47,954 nucleotides of DNA from Chungangia koreensis (GCF_042651785.1 NZ_JBHSEC010000004.1:1-47954), one strand, 5' to 3'. Positions 6,935-16,194 are shown, counted from the first letter of the stretch. The notes: generated from the letters alone by a model not told the origin. Numbers and translations are program-made.

Positions 6935-9121
6935 TCAACTGCCGGTCCGATTGATTAAATTTTCCCAACTTTCCCTCAGCTGCTTCCACTGTTGTTCCTC
7001 TATTTTACCGCCGTAAAAGCCCTTTTCATACGCTTCAGTCAAAATCTTCATGTCTCTTGTACCAAAGTAATCATCAATATGTTTAGCATATAAGGAGAGA
7101 GTCTGGCCTTGTTCCCGTTTCAAGCCATATAGTTCTAATTGTTTTAGTAGACGCATATAGCTCGATTCGAATGTCCGCCAATTCCCTTTCCTCATTCTAC
7201 TTGCAGGTATGAGCACTTTCGGAAGCCACTTTGAACGGATTCGATACATGACAACTACAAAAACTGCACCGAGGACGGACCAGAAGAGGATTCTCCCCTT
7301 ATTGTCCTCAATATTCCCCATCGTATCCCCAAACCAGTCTTTGAAGCTAAACCCTGCTACTGCCTGATTTTTTTCTTTCATTTCCTCAGGCTGAGGCTTT
7401 TCTTTCTGTTCCTGTGGTGTCGGCTCTGTTGAACCTTCTTGGTCGATGTCTAAGTCAAAGTTAATATTGGAGGCGCCACTAAAACCGATTGTCGGTTCGA
7501 ATGGCATCCAACCGATTCCAGGGAAATAAGCTTCGACCCATGAATGCGCATTATTATTCGTCACTTCAAAGATTCGCTGCCCATTCTTTGTTCCGATTTC
7601 TTCACCTTCTGCAAAACCTTTAACCCAGCGTGCAGGAATTCTGATCGACCGCAGCATAACAACCATCGAAGTGGAGAAGTTGTCACAATAACCGCGTTGT
7701 GTCTCAAATAGGAACTGATCAACGTAATCCTGGCCTTCTTGAGGGACAGGAATATTCCTCTGATCATAAGTGAATCGGTTCATGGAGAAGTATCGTTCAA
7801 TTTCCCTTGCCTTTTCGTAAAGTGAAGATTTATTCGCAGTTACTTCAACTGCCAAGTCTTTAACACGTTGAGGGAGTTCCTCAGGTAATTGTAGAAAACG
7901 GTCCATATCACTTGGTAACTCGGTTAAATCTTCTTCAGTAGTCGCTCGTAAAGCCTTCAAACTGAAAGAAGGTTCACTGTATACTACGGCATAGTCCTTT
8001 AAGTCAACCTCTTGCCCTTGCTCGTACGTTTTCAGTTTTTGTGTCGCCTGTTCATAATTCAATGTGACGGCACCATCACCTTCCACCTGAATCATGCCAT
8101 ATGGCTGCATGACAAACGGATACGTTAGTTCCATGTCAATCTTAGCAACATCCGCTTTTTCATCCGGCCCCGGAGCAAGCCCAGTTCGGATCTGATCCCC
8201 AAATCCGTGGATATCGACTTCTTCTATAGCAGAGGATTGTTCCCAGCCTCTTGAAGTATACGTGTCTTTCGTTTCAATCTTCCAGTACTGCCCACTGTTC
8301 GCTGCAGCCGTGAACACGACGGAATCATCGCCGACGAAAGAGCCCCCAAGACGCGAATCATCCTCATCATAACCAATTTTCCCTACACCGCCTCCTATTC
8401 CACCTGAACCTGCTCCTTCAGCAAAGGAACGGATATGCGGAATCGGATCTGGCCAAACGGGATCAGCCTTTGGAAGAAAGTATGCAAAAACACCTGAGAA
8501 CCCAACAAAAAATGCTAATGGTACGAACACCCAAGTCATTTTTGGTTTCGGCATATCCAACTGATGTTGTTGAACCAATTTGGTCACTTTCAAGAAACCG
8601 GTCAATAACAATCCAATTAGCATGACACGTAAAATAGCGCTATTGCCCTCATATGGACTGAAAGTATCTAACACCGCAATGAAAATGACAGTTAAGAAGT
8701 AGAATAAAAAGATGGAATGCCTTACGACGATCCAGTGGTTGATCAAGTACACCGTCATCCACAGTAAGACAAAAAACAGAACGGTTCTGAACGGATCCGT
8801 AATGGCCCCAAAATTTCCGGTGAAAATGGCAGCCGTATTCGTTATTGCTTGGTCAAGCAAAAATGAAATACCGTCTTGCCGATCGCTTTTATACACGTAT
8901 GTGAGTGTCCAACCAATATAGATCAGTTTAACTGGCCCAGTAATCCACCATTTAAGCGGAAACAGTCCGAGTACGAGACAAAGCGCTATGAAGAATAAGA
9001 ATAGCTTCAAATAATTAGTATCCGTCAGTTCCATAACAGGCAATAGCCACTCACGAAGCAGAAAGAATACTAAGACAAAAAGCGTAAAAAGCAATAATCG
9101 ATTTTCTGTCCAATACTTCAT
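6935..9121 (-). CDS. yebA: Membrane transglutaminase-like protein (TgpA/YebA type)
   Basis: A 728-aa protein: about six membrane helices in residues 8-215, an extracytoplasmic region, a transglutaminase-like core and a last membrane helix near 610-630 with a cytoplasmic C-terminal (DUF4129-like) tail. The Cys-His-acid set is visible at C479 (RGYCDNFSTSM), H526 (NNAHSWVEAYFPG) and E542 (GWMPFEPT). The family probably processes or crosslinks peptides at the outer face of the membrane; its substrate is not known. The start overlaps the stop of the DUF58 gene by 4 bp, and the order moxR-DUF58-transglutaminase-guaA is that of yeaC-yeaD-yebA-guaA in B. subtilis. Confidence 0.88.
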   Translation of the reverse strand: MKYWTENRLLLFTLFVLVFFLLREWLLPVMELTDTNYLKLFLFFIALCLVLGLFPLKWWITGPVKLIYIGWTLTYVYKSDRQDGISFLLDQAITNTAAIFTGNFGAITDPFRTVLFFVLLWMTVYLINHWIVVRHSIFLFYFLTVIFIAVLDTFSPYEGNSAILRVMLIGLLLTGFLKVTKLVQQHQLDMPKPKMTWVFVPLAFFVGFSGVFAYFLPKADPVWPDPIPHIRSFAEGAGSGGIGGGVGKIGYDEDDSRLGGSFVGDDSVVFTAAANSGQYWKIETKDTYTSRGWEQSSAIEEVDIHGFGDQIRTGLAPGPDEKADVAKIDMELTYPFVMQPYGMIQVEGDGAVTLNYEQATQKLKTYEQGQEVDLKDYAVVYSEPSFSLKALRATTEEDLTELPSDMDRFLQLPEELPQRVKDLAVEVTANKSSLYEKAREIERYFSMNRFTYDQRNIPVPQEGQDYVDQFLFETQRGYCDNFSTSMVVMLRSIRIPARWVKGFAEGEEIGTKNGQRIFEVTNNNAHSWVEAYFPGIGWMPFEPTIGFSGASNINFDLDIDQEGSTEPTPQEQKEKPQPEEMKEKNQAVAGFSFKDWFGDTMGNIEDNKGRILFWSVLGAVFVVVMYRIRSKWLPKVLIPASRMRKGNWRTFESSYMRLLKQLELYGLKREQGQTLSLYAKHIDDYFGTRDMKILTEAYEKGFYGGKIEEQQWKQLRESWENLINRTGS

Positions 9122-10329
9122 GAGCGGTTCACCTCTGAAAAAGCATTCTTGAATTGTTCCGGTGTCAAAACTCGTACGGCCATTCCTCTTGCACGGGCTG
9201 CCTGGTGGAGCGCCTGGTCTTGCCTTGTCATTTTGGACCCGCGTTTATTGACAACAAAAATCACACAGCCCTTTAGATTCTTCGCATTTCGTGAAAGTGT
9301 ATCGATCCAGTTCATCGTCAATTTTCCGGTCACGAATAGGATGGAAGCTGCACCGGCCAACGCCTGATCACCCGCAAAAACCGCCTCAACCGGCTGCTGT
9401 AAGTCGTCCTCTACTTTTGCCAAGTGGTAATGAGCACGTTGTAAATGCTCTTCACTTTGAATGGCAGGGAAATACTCACGTTTTGCTCCGATAGACAAAA
9501 AGCCGAGGGTAGCTTGTTTCCGTAAAGCAGCCTTCAAAATGGATGCCGTCAACGTGACAACCTCCTCAAAAAGGTCAGAGGGGGTACGGTCAATCACGAC
9601 GAATAAATCTTGGGATTGCCGATCCTCAAATTCCTTCGTCCGAAGAGATTGAGTGCGGGCAAACGATTTCCAATGAATCCATGAAACTCGGTCACCCGGC
9701 TGATAGTCTCGAGTTCCAGTAACCATTGTTGTATCCTTCACAATAGTAAATGGGGAAGCCGCTGCCCCTTGGTCATAGCGCGTTTCAATCGGTACATAAA
9801 CCATGTCCGTAATATTCGGGTAAACGATGACACGTTGAGGAAGTGGAACGAACGTCTTTTTCTTAACCCATCCAAACAAGTCACTGCATTCTATTTCAAT
9901 TCCTGAAAGCAGATGCTCTCCCCGCCGCATTTCATGGATTTCATAAGACCACTCAAACTTTTTCTTAAAACCGAGTAGTTCAAAGCTTTTCATCTGGTCC
10001 TTCTTCTCCTTCAGGACAGGACTATCCGTGTTGTCGGACATTACCAGATAAAATAGCGGAAAAGAGGAGTTCCGTTCCAAGCTGACGGTGGCAGAAAGTT
10101 TCCCGCCGTTGCCAATTCGCACATTTTTGATGGATCGCTGCACCTCCATCTTCGATAGCGGATAAAAGTAGAAAAACATCGAGTAAAGGGTGAACGGCAA
10201 GATTGAATAAAAGATGAACCAGCTCACAAAACCACCTTGGAAGAGTGCAAATACCAAGGAAAATATCAAAAGGAAGAGAACAAATAATAACTTCTTCCCC
10301 TCATTCCAGATTGCTAATACTCGTTTCAT
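9118..10329 (-). CDS. yeaD: DUF58 domain-containing membrane protein (YeaD type)
   Basis: A 403-aa protein with two N-terminal membrane helices (about 12-30 and 33-55) and a DUF58 core marked by TRDYQPGDRVSWIHWKS and LRTKEFEDRQ. The C-terminal half (~245-390) has a von Willebrand-A-like segment (QDLFVVIDRTPSDL). DUF58 proteins are usually encoded with MoxR ATPases, and the pair is thought to act as a chaperone/maturation module; here the transglutaminase-like protein is the likely client or partner. It overlaps moxR and yebA by 4 bp each (ATGA), implying translational coupling. Confidence 0.85.
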   Translation of the reverse strand: MKRVLAIWNEGKKLLFVLFLLIFSLVFALFQGGFVSWFIFYSILPFTLYSMFFYFYPLSKMEVQRSIKNVRIGNGGKLSATVSLERNSSFPLFYLVMSDNTDSPVLKEKKDQMKSFELLGFKKKFEWSYEIHEMRRGEHLLSGIEIECSDLFGWVKKKTFVPLPQRVIVYPNITDMVYVPIETRYDQGAAASPFTIVKDTTMVTGTRDYQPGDRVSWIHWKSFARTQSLRTKEFEDRQSQDLFVVIDRTPSDLFEEVVTLTASILKAALRKQATLGFLSIGAKREYFPAIQSEEHLQRAHYHLAKVEDDLQQPVEAVFAGDQALAGAASILFVTGKLTMNWIDTLSRNAKNLKGCVIFVVNKRGSKMTRQDQALHQAARARGMAVRVLTPEQFKNAFSEVNRS

Positions 10330-11276
10330 TGTTTCACTAACCTTTTAATCGGCACATTTGTTTTAGCCAAGATCCGTTCAACGATCTCTTCAGCTGTAAT
10401 ACCTTCGTACTTCGCTTCAGATCGTAAAATCATACGGTGGCTGAACACGAATGGCGCCAAGTATTGGACGTCATCAGGTGTTACATAATCTCTTCCTTTC
10501 AGGAATGCATGCGCTTGGGAGGCTCTCATTAGAGCAATCGAACCACGTGGGCTTGCCCCTAAATAGACATAAGGATCTTTTCTCGTTCTCGACGCTAAGT
10601 CTACGATATAGCTCTTGATCGTTTCATCGACCGTGACCTCTTTTACGGATTGTTGAAGCTGAATCAGTTCTTCCAATGTTATAACGGCACTCAATGTTTC
10701 AATTGGTGCTGACTTTTCAGCACGCCGCAACACTTCGATTTCTTCAACATGTGAAGGGTAACCCATTTTTATTTTCATCAAGAAACGGTCTAATTGTGCT
10801 TCCGGCAGTGGATAAGTACCTTCATATTCAATCGGGTTTTGAGTAGCCATGACGAAGAATGGTTTCTGGATGTTCAACGTCTTCCCATCAATCGTGACAG
10901 AAGATTCTTCCATCCCTTCAAGTAGAGCAGATTGAGTCTTAGGTGAAGTTCGGTTAATCTCATCTGCCAAGACGATGTTTGCCATGATCGGTCCTGGACG
11001 GTATTCAAATTCGAGTTCACGAGGATTGTAAATGGAAACCCCAATTACATCGGATGGCAGTAGGTCAGGCGTGAATTGGATCCGTTTGAATTGGGCTCCT
11101 ACAGATTTGGCAAGAGCACGGACCATCATCGTTTTCCCCACTCCTGGGACGTCTTCCAAAAGCACATGCCCCTGTGCCAATAAGGAGATGACACTCAATT
11201 CGGCGATATTGCGCTTGCCGATCATTACCTTTTCAATATTGTCTACAATCGCTTTTACTTTTTCCTGTTGCAGCAT
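10326..11276 (-). CDS. yeaC: MoxR-family AAA+ ATPase (YeaC type)
   Basis: A 316-aa cytosolic AAA+ ATPase. Walker A is EDVPGVGKTMM (GVGKT at 45-49), Walker B is NIVLADEINR, and sensor-1 is FFVMATQNP; the short lid domain contains ASPRGSIALMRASQA. MoxR ATPases act as chaperone-like factors with VWA/DUF58 partners. First gene of the three-gene operon with 4-bp overlap to the DUF58 gene. The gap upstream to nadE (11277-11507) holds the nadE terminator and presumably the operon promoter, which I could not assign cleanly. Confidence 0.92.
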   Translation of the reverse strand: MLQQEKVKAIVDNIEKVMIGKRNIAELSVISLLAQGHVLLEDVPGVGKTMMVRALAKSVGAQFKRIQFTPDLLPSDVIGVSIYNPRELEFEYRPGPIMANIVLADEINRTSPKTQSALLEGMEESSVTIDGKTLNIQKPFFVMATQNPIEYEGTYPLPEAQLDRFLMKIKMGYPSHVEEIEVLRRAEKSAPIETLSAVITLEELIQLQQSVKEVTVDETIKSYIVDLASRTRKDPYVYLGASPRGSIALMRASQAHAFLKGRDYVTPDDVQYLAPFVFSHRMILRSEAKYEGITAEEIVERILAKTNVPIKRLVKQ

Positions 11277-11437
11277 CCTAAAATTCCCCCAATATATAAA
11301 TAGAGTTCCAAACTATTAGAAAATTAGAAAAAGACTACCATAAGTGTAGCAGATAAGAATAGGTCCTCACAACTAGACGAAACTGCAGAAAAGTTAAAGT
11401 TGTCAGCTCTTCTTTACTAAGAATCATACAAATAAAA

Positions 11438-11476
11438 AAACAGAAACATCCTCATTCAAAAAGGATGCTTCTGTTT
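11438..11476 (-). terminator. Intrinsic terminator of pncB-nadE
   Basis: AAACAGAA-a-CATCC pairs with GGATG-c-TTCTGTTT; the minus strand continues with a T-run (TTTTTTTATTTG). It begins 32 bp beyond the nadE stop. Confidence 0.85.
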
Positions 11477-11507
11477 AGACGGATAATATCCATTGAAAGT
11501 TTCAAAT

Positions 11508-12335
11508 TCATTTCCAAAAATCATCGAAAATGGTAATTGGCATATGACGCTTATGCTGTGATCTTAAATAGTAGCCTTCCAATTTCTCACGGGCATCGGA
11601 CGGAATCTCTTTCCCTTCCAAATATTCATCGATATGATCATAAGTCAAACCAAGAGCGACCTCGTCAGGAATGGCTGGACGGTCTTCTTCCAAATCCGCT
11701 GTCGGCACTTTCGTGTAAAGATGTTCAGGACAACCTAACTCTTTCAATAGTTGTTTCCCCTGACGCTTATTCAAACGGAAAATCGGCATTAAATCCGCTC
11801 CGCCATCTCCGTATTTCGTATAGAATCCTGTGATCGCCTCGGCTCCATGATCGGTTCCAAGAACGACACTGTTGTGCATACTCGCTATAGAGTATTGGAC
11901 TTTCATACGTTCCCTTGCTTTTTCGTTCCCTTTTGCAAAGTCCGTCAACTTCACGCCTGCTTCTTCAAGCGCACGGGCACTTGCGTCGACCGCTTCTTTT
12001 ATGTTCACGCGGTATGTGATCGAAGGATGAATGAACTCTAACGCGTCCTGGGTGTCGTCCTCGTCGAACTGAATGCCGTAAGGAAGTCGGACTGCGATGA
12101 ATTTATAGCGGTCAGAACCCGTTTCGTCATTCAATTCATCCACCGCCAACTGGGCAAGCTTTCCGACTAAGGTCGAGTCTTGTCCACCTGATATCCCCAA
12201 TACAAATCCTTCAAGAAAGGAATGTTTCTGGGCATATTCCTTCAGAAAATCGATTGACTTCCGAATTTCTTCCCTTGGATCGATGGTCGGCTTGACTTTC
12301 AATTCCTCAATAATTTGCTGTTGTAACGATTGCAC
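11508..12335 (-). CDS. nadE: NH3-dependent NAD+ synthetase
   Basis: 275 aa, the normal length of the single-domain ammonia-dependent NadE (B. subtilis 272). It amidates nicotinic acid adenine dinucleotide with ATP to give NAD+. The PP-loop is LGISGGQDSTL (SGGQDS at 49-54); the later family motif FTKYGDGGADLMPI appears here as GFYTKYGDGGADLMPI. It lacks the N-terminal nitrilase domain of glutamine-dependent enzymes. It follows pncB by 9 bp and shares its transcript, so the pair covers both ends of nicotinate salvage. Confidence 0.95.
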   Translation of the reverse strand: MQSLQQQIIEELKVKPTIDPREEIRKSIDFLKEYAQKHSFLEGFVLGISGGQDSTLVGKLAQLAVDELNDETGSDRYKFIAVRLPYGIQFDEDDTQDALEFIHPSITYRVNIKEAVDASARALEEAGVKLTDFAKGNEKARERMKVQYSIASMHNSVVLGTDHGAEAITGFYTKYGDGGADLMPIFRLNKRQGKQLLKELGCPEHLYTKVPTADLEEDRPAIPDEVALGLTYDHIDEYLEGKEIPSDAREKLEGYYLRSQHKRHMPITIFDDFWK

Positions 12336-12344
12336 TTCGGATCC

Positions 12345-13814
12345 CTACCTTTGCAAAAAATTTTCTACCATCTCACGGACTTCCTGGATTTTCCTCATCT
12401 TGTTGTCCCAACACTTCTGACTTAAGTCAACAGGATATTCCTCCGGATTCAATGAACGTTTATATTCATCCCATAGGAGATTTAAGTTGTTATTTGCATA
12501 TTCTTGAATCTCCATGACGCTTGGGGATGTATAAGTAATTTCCCCTTTAGCGACAACCTGTGTCAATAATGGCACTGCATCGAAATTCGTTACGAATTTA
12601 GAGATGAATGTATGGACAGGGTGGAACATCTTAATACGTTCTTCCATCTGTGGATCTTCATCACTCATTGTAATGTAGTCCCCTTGAGACTTACCCGTAG
12701 CCCGGTCGATAATCCGGTATACATCCTTTTTGCCGGGAGTCGTCACCTTTTCCGCATTTCCGGAAATCTTGATGGTATCCTCCATTTCTCCGTTTTCATT
12801 TTCAAATGAAACCAGTTTATATACGGCTCCTAATGCGGGTTGGTCATAGGCCGTGATCAGTTTCGTGCCAATGCCCCACACATCAACCTTTGCGCCTTGT
12901 GCTTTTAAGTTGAGGATTGTATATTCATCCAAGTCATTCGAAACAAAAACTTTGGCATCATAGAACCCGGCTTCGTCGAGCATTTTCCGTGTTTCCTTGG
13001 ATAGAAATGTGATATCCCCGCTGTCAATCCGGACACCAATGAAGTTAATGGAGTCACCTAATTCCTTTGCCACCTTAATAGCGGTAGGAACACCTATCTT
13101 CAATGTATTGTACGTGTCCACAAGGAATACACAGTTTTTATGTTGTCTTGCATACGCATGGAATGCTTCATATTCCGTGTCAAACGCCTCAACCATCGAG
13201 TGTGCATGTGTACCCGAAACTGGGATATCGAATAACTTTCCGGCACGTACATTACTCGTCGATTGCAGTCCGCCGATAATTGCAGAACGAGCACCCCAAA
13301 TAGCCGCGTCCATCTCATGCGCCCGCCGGCTCCCGAACTCAGCAACGTTATCATCTTTCACGACCTGTTTTATACGACTGGATTTCGTTGCAATCAGCGT
13401 TTGGTAGTTCACGATATTCAGCAAAGCTGTTTCAACGAGCTGTGCTTCGACGATTGGTGCTTCAACACGAACAAGAGGCTCATTGCCAAATACTAATTCC
13501 CCTTCCCGCATCGAATAGACATCTCCAGTAAAACGGAGATTTCGGAGAAACTCGATATAATCTTCATTATAATTAAGCTCATTTTGTAAATAGCTTAAGT
13601 CCGATTCACTCAATTTAAAGTCCTTCAAGTATTGAAGCATCCGCTCCAAACCGGCAAATATTGCATAGCCATTCCCGAACGGAAGTTTTCGGAAATACAA
13701 TTCAAAGATTGCTTTCCTCTCATGGAGACCTTCTGCCCAGTATGTCTGTGCCATATTAATTTGATAAAGATCGGTGTGTAATGCCAAACTATCGTCCTCA
13801 TAGATGCGAGTCAT
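12345..13814 (-). CDS. pncB: Nicotinate phosphoribosyltransferase
   Basis: 489 aa from the ATG at 13812-13814, which stands 8 nt after AGAGG; a TTG codon just upstream is also open but less well placed. The enzyme joins nicotinate and PRPP to form nicotinate mononucleotide at the start of the Preiss-Handler route. Visible family features: LHTDLYQINMAQTYW at the N-terminus, GSRRAHEMDAAIWGARSA, the GTHAHSMVEAF motif and VRIDSGDI. Forms an operon with nadE downstream. Confidence 0.94.
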   Translation of the reverse strand: MTRIYEDDSLALHTDLYQINMAQTYWAEGLHERKAIFELYFRKLPFGNGYAIFAGLERMLQYLKDFKLSESDLSYLQNELNYNEDYIEFLRNLRFTGDVYSMREGELVFGNEPLVRVEAPIVEAQLVETALLNIVNYQTLIATKSSRIKQVVKDDNVAEFGSRRAHEMDAAIWGARSAIIGGLQSTSNVRAGKLFDIPVSGTHAHSMVEAFDTEYEAFHAYARQHKNCVFLVDTYNTLKIGVPTAIKVAKELGDSINFIGVRIDSGDITFLSKETRKMLDEAGFYDAKVFVSNDLDEYTILNLKAQGAKVDVWGIGTKLITAYDQPALGAVYKLVSFENENGEMEDTIKISGNAEKVTTPGKKDVYRIIDRATGKSQGDYITMSDEDPQMEERIKMFHPVHTFISKFVTNFDAVPLLTQVVAKGEITYTSPSVMEIQEYANNNLNLLWDEYKRSLNPEEYPVDLSQKCWDNKMRKIQEVREMVENFLQR

Positions 13815-13934
13815 CAAAGAAACCTCTTTTCACATAGCAATATTAGTTAGAGTATACACCAATTCGACAAAAGCCGAGAACTTCTACCTATCGTTACTAT
13901 TCCTGTTAGAGAAGGAACCAAACCATCTTCCTAT

Positions 13935-13973
13935 AAGAAAAAGAAATCCACTTCCCGTGAATTTCTTTTTCTT
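13935..13973 (-). terminator. Intrinsic terminator after the dioxygenase gene
   Basis: A perfect 13-bp inverted repeat AAGAAAAAGAAAT / ATTTCTTTTTCTT with a 13-nt loop, 11 bp after the stop of the VOC gene. It is purine-rich on one arm, and the tail has few Ts, so strength is uncertain. Confidence 0.6.
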
Positions 13974-13983
13974 GAACCTATCC

Positions 13984-14967
13984 TTACTCGTATTCCTTCT
14001 CGAAATCTGTAGTGCTTCTAACTGTATCAATTGGACGCACCATGCCTTCGATTTCCTCACGCTTCGATTCCAAGAACGGTGGTAAAGATAATTTCTCACC
14101 AAGTGTTTCGTACGGTTCGTCTCCCATGAAACCTGGTCCGTCTGTCGCAAATTCGAATAAGATACCAGGTGCAACTCGTGCATAAAGGGAGCCGAAGAAG
14201 AAACGATCAACAAAACCTGATGTCTGGAATCCGAATTGTGCCATACGGTTAATCCAATAATCGAGAGCAGCCCGATCCTCAACACGGAAAGCGGCATGGT
14301 GAACTGTGCCGAATCCTTGGCGGCCGGCAGGAAGCACTACATTTTTCTCAACAATTACACGTGCACCGTTTCCACCTTCGCCTACCTCAAATAAATGAAG
14401 GGATCCTTCGCTGGCAATCTCTTTATACTCCATCACTTTTTCCAATACTTCTTTAAAGTAATCAAACTGGGCAATCCGGACATGAATCGGCCCAAGTCCT
14501 GTAATGGCATATTCCAATGGAATCGGTCCTTTTTGCCAAGGGATTCCCGGAGCTACGCCATCCAAATTTTCATCAGAGAATAACTGATACTGCTGATCGT
14601 CAAAGTCAACAAACGATAGCGTCTTGACACCAAACTGTTCCTGAATGCCCGTGTGTTTCACTTCAAGGCGATCAAACCGTTTCACCCAATAGTTTAATGC
14701 CTCGTCACTTGGTACACGGAAACCGGTTTTGAAGATTTCATTTGTACCATGACTTCCTTTCGGGATTCCTCGGAAATCGAAAAAGGTCATGTCTGTGCCT
14801 GCATTGCCTTGATCGTCCGCAAAAAATAAGTGATACGTTTGGATATCATCCTGATTGACCGTCTTTTTGACAAGACGCATCCCTAATACATATGTGAAAA
14901 ATTTATAATTCTCTTCAGCACTACTCGTAATCGCTGTTACATGGTGCATTCCTTTTAATCCGTTCAT
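13984..14967 (-). CDS. VOC-family ring-cleaving dioxygenase (MhqA/MhqE/MhqO type)
   Basis: 327 aa with two vicinal-oxygen-chelate modules (about 1-150 and 155-320). The first begins LKGMHHVTAITSSAEENYKF and the second has PIHVRIAQFDYFKEVLEK and FGTVHHAAFRVEDRAAL; His and Glu metal ligands of the family are recognisable (H9, H226-region, FEFATDGPGF). Homologues in B. subtilis are induced by quinones and catechols under the repressor MhqR and are thought to open quinol rings. An MhqR-like palindrome lies just upstream, which supports the same control. A GGAGG site precedes the ATG. Confidence 0.88.
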   Translation of the reverse strand: MNGLKGMHHVTAITSSAEENYKFFTYVLGMRLVKKTVNQDDIQTYHLFFADDQGNAGTDMTFFDFRGIPKGSHGTNEIFKTGFRVPSDEALNYWVKRFDRLEVKHTGIQEQFGVKTLSFVDFDDQQYQLFSDENLDGVAPGIPWQKGPIPLEYAITGLGPIHVRIAQFDYFKEVLEKVMEYKEIASEGSLHLFEVGEGGNGARVIVEKNVVLPAGRQGFGTVHHAAFRVEDRAALDYWINRMAQFGFQTSGFVDRFFFGSLYARVAPGILFEFATDGPGFMGDEPYETLGEKLSLPPFLESKREEIEGMVRPIDTVRSTTDFEKEYE

Positions 14968-15022
14968 GTGAACGACCTCCTGTCTCTTCCTTCAATTATT
15001 CCCATTTCCCGTCTGATAATAT

Positions 15023-15044
15023 ATTATCTCGAATTCAAGATAAT
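15023..15044. promoter_or_regulatory. MhqR-like operator
   Basis: A 22-bp palindrome, ATTATCTCGAATTCAAGATA followed by AT, with 7-bp perfect outer arms (ATTATCT/AGATAAT) around CGAATTCA. It resembles the B. subtilis MhqR box as I recall it (tATCTcgaAtTCgAGATa). It lies 56 bp upstream of the dioxygenase start, overlapping the likely promoter. No mhqR gene is in the window; the MarR protein at 15760 has a different operator. Confidence 0.65.
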
Positions 15045-15092
15045 TGTATCACGTGTATTTTTAAAATGCAAATAGGCAATAGGCAAATACAG

Positions 15093-15126
15093 AAAAACAG
15101 TGCCGGATTATATAATCGCAGCACTG
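15093..15126 (-). terminator. Terminator overlapping the carD-like stop
   Basis: CAGTGC/GCACTG stem with a 17-nt AT-rich loop and TTTTTC on the minus strand. The 5' arm lies inside the last codons of the CarD-like gene. Confidence 0.6.
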
Positions 15127-15620
15127 CTTTCAGTTAAATATTCTTCTATTGTTGTATAAACTTGCCCAAGATCCATTTCCAATGAAATCGCCATTTCAGT
15201 AAACAGTATACTTTCGATTTGGGTCAACATCTTTCGATCGTACTCACTCTGCTTCTTATTAATGGCTTGAAGTTCTAATTTCTTTCGTATTAAAGTGTTG
15301 CCGACTTTCGCAATTTCTTTGCGGTCGCCACTATTAATGATTTGAATATAAGCATGTTGCCTCGCGGTCACTTTCTCAATCCATTCAGCACCAGGCCCTG
15401 CAAATGATTCCAAGATCACCTGAGCTTCTTTCTTGCTCATCATCTCGTACATCTTTAGTTTTTCGGAGCCGACCGGGGCATTAATCGTAAGTGTCGGGTT
15501 CTGCATAGGGTGTAGGACATAGTAATTCTTTGTTTCACCATTAAAGTCCTTTTCACAAATATCTTCAATTTTACAAATGCCAAGTGACGAGTAAATAGTT
15601 AGATCTCCAATATTGAACAT
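15108..15620 (-). CDS. CarD-family transcription regulator
   Basis: 170 aa. The N-terminal ~65 residues (FNIGDLTIYSSLGICKIEDI, later YYVLHPMQNPTLTINAPV) form the CarD/TRCF RNA-polymerase-interacting domain, and a basic helical C-terminal part follows. CarD-type proteins bind the RNA polymerase beta subunit and stabilise open promoter complexes, often in stress. It is transcribed divergently from a marR gene with two palindromes in the 139-bp gap, one of them only 24 bp from this start, so repression by the MarR protein is likely. Confidence 0.85.
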   Translation of the reverse strand: MFNIGDLTIYSSLGICKIEDICEKDFNGETKNYYVLHPMQNPTLTINAPVGSEKLKMYEMMSKKEAQVILESFAGPGAEWIEKVTARQHAYIQIINSGDRKEIAKVGNTLIRKKLELQAINKKQSEYDRKMLTQIESILFTEMAISLEMDLGQVYTTIEEYLTESSAAII

Positions 15621-15643
15621 TTACACTATCTCCCATCTGTATT

Positions 15644-15662
15644 TTGTCAACTTAGTTTACAA
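15644..15662. promoter_or_regulatory. MarR operator, carD-proximal (imperfect palindrome)
   Basis: TTGTCAACTTAGTTTACAA: arms TTGTCAA/TTTACAA around CTTAG, with one mismatch. It shares the core GTCAACTTAGTT with the second site 45 bp away, placing them about four helical turns apart. Confidence 0.7.
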
Positions 15663-15689
15663 TTTAATCATACACCCATTCTTGCTAAT

Positions 15690-15706
15690 TGTCAACTTAG
15701 TTGACA
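15690..15706. promoter_or_regulatory. MarR operator, marR-proximal (perfect palindrome)
   Basis: TGTCAACTTAGTTGACA, perfect 6-bp arms about CTTAG. It lies ~55 bp upstream of the marR start, near its promoter region, and its core repeats the carD-proximal site. Binding by the adjacent MarR protein is inferred. Confidence 0.75.
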
Positions 15707-15759
15707 TCATTCCCGTTTCTATAGTATATTTCTCTCAAAAATATACGGGGTGACTAAAA

Positions 15760-16191
15760 ATGATGTCTGACTTATTCCACTTGGACGTCATTGACCTGAT
15801 TAGTGAGCGGCATTTAATGCTCCGGGGGAAAATCGAAGAATACTGGAACGACAATAGCGAGCTACGTGTTTCAAATTCGGAATGGTTCATATTAGCAAAG
15901 GTCTATAAAAAAAGCCCTACCATTGCATCGATCTCCAAGAGTGTAGACATTACGCGTCAAGCGACTCATAAATTGGTCAAAGGCTTAGAATCAAAAGGGT
16001 TAGTTGAAGTACAACAGGCTGAGGGAAACAAAAAGGAGAAAACTTTAAGCCTCACCGAACTCGGTATCGAGAACTATGAGCGCTATCTTTCCATTAAAGA
16101 AAATCTTATGAACCAAATTATAGCGACCATCGGAGAAGAAAAGTTTACAATTCTTAAAGACATATTGGCTTCGGATTGGAAAATTGAATAA
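15760..16191 (+). CDS. MarR-family transcriptional regulator
   Basis: 143 aa winged-helix repressor. The recognition region is PTIASISKSVDITRQATHKL with the wing SKGLVEVQQAEGNKKEKTLS, typical of MarR proteins. Double ATG; GGGGTG precedes it at a normal distance. Probably autoregulatory and a regulator of the divergent carD-like gene through the two GTCAACTTAGTT palindromes. No cysteine-based sensing motif stands out, and the inducer is unknown. A strong bidirectional terminator follows immediately. Confidence 0.88.
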   Translation: MMSDLFHLDVIDLISERHLMLRGKIEEYWNDNSELRVSNSEWFILAKVYKKSPTIASISKSVDITRQATHKLVKGLESKGLVEVQQAEGNKKEKTLSLTELGIENYERYLSIKENLMNQIIATIGEEKFTILKDILASDWKIE

Positions 16192-16194
16192 GTA

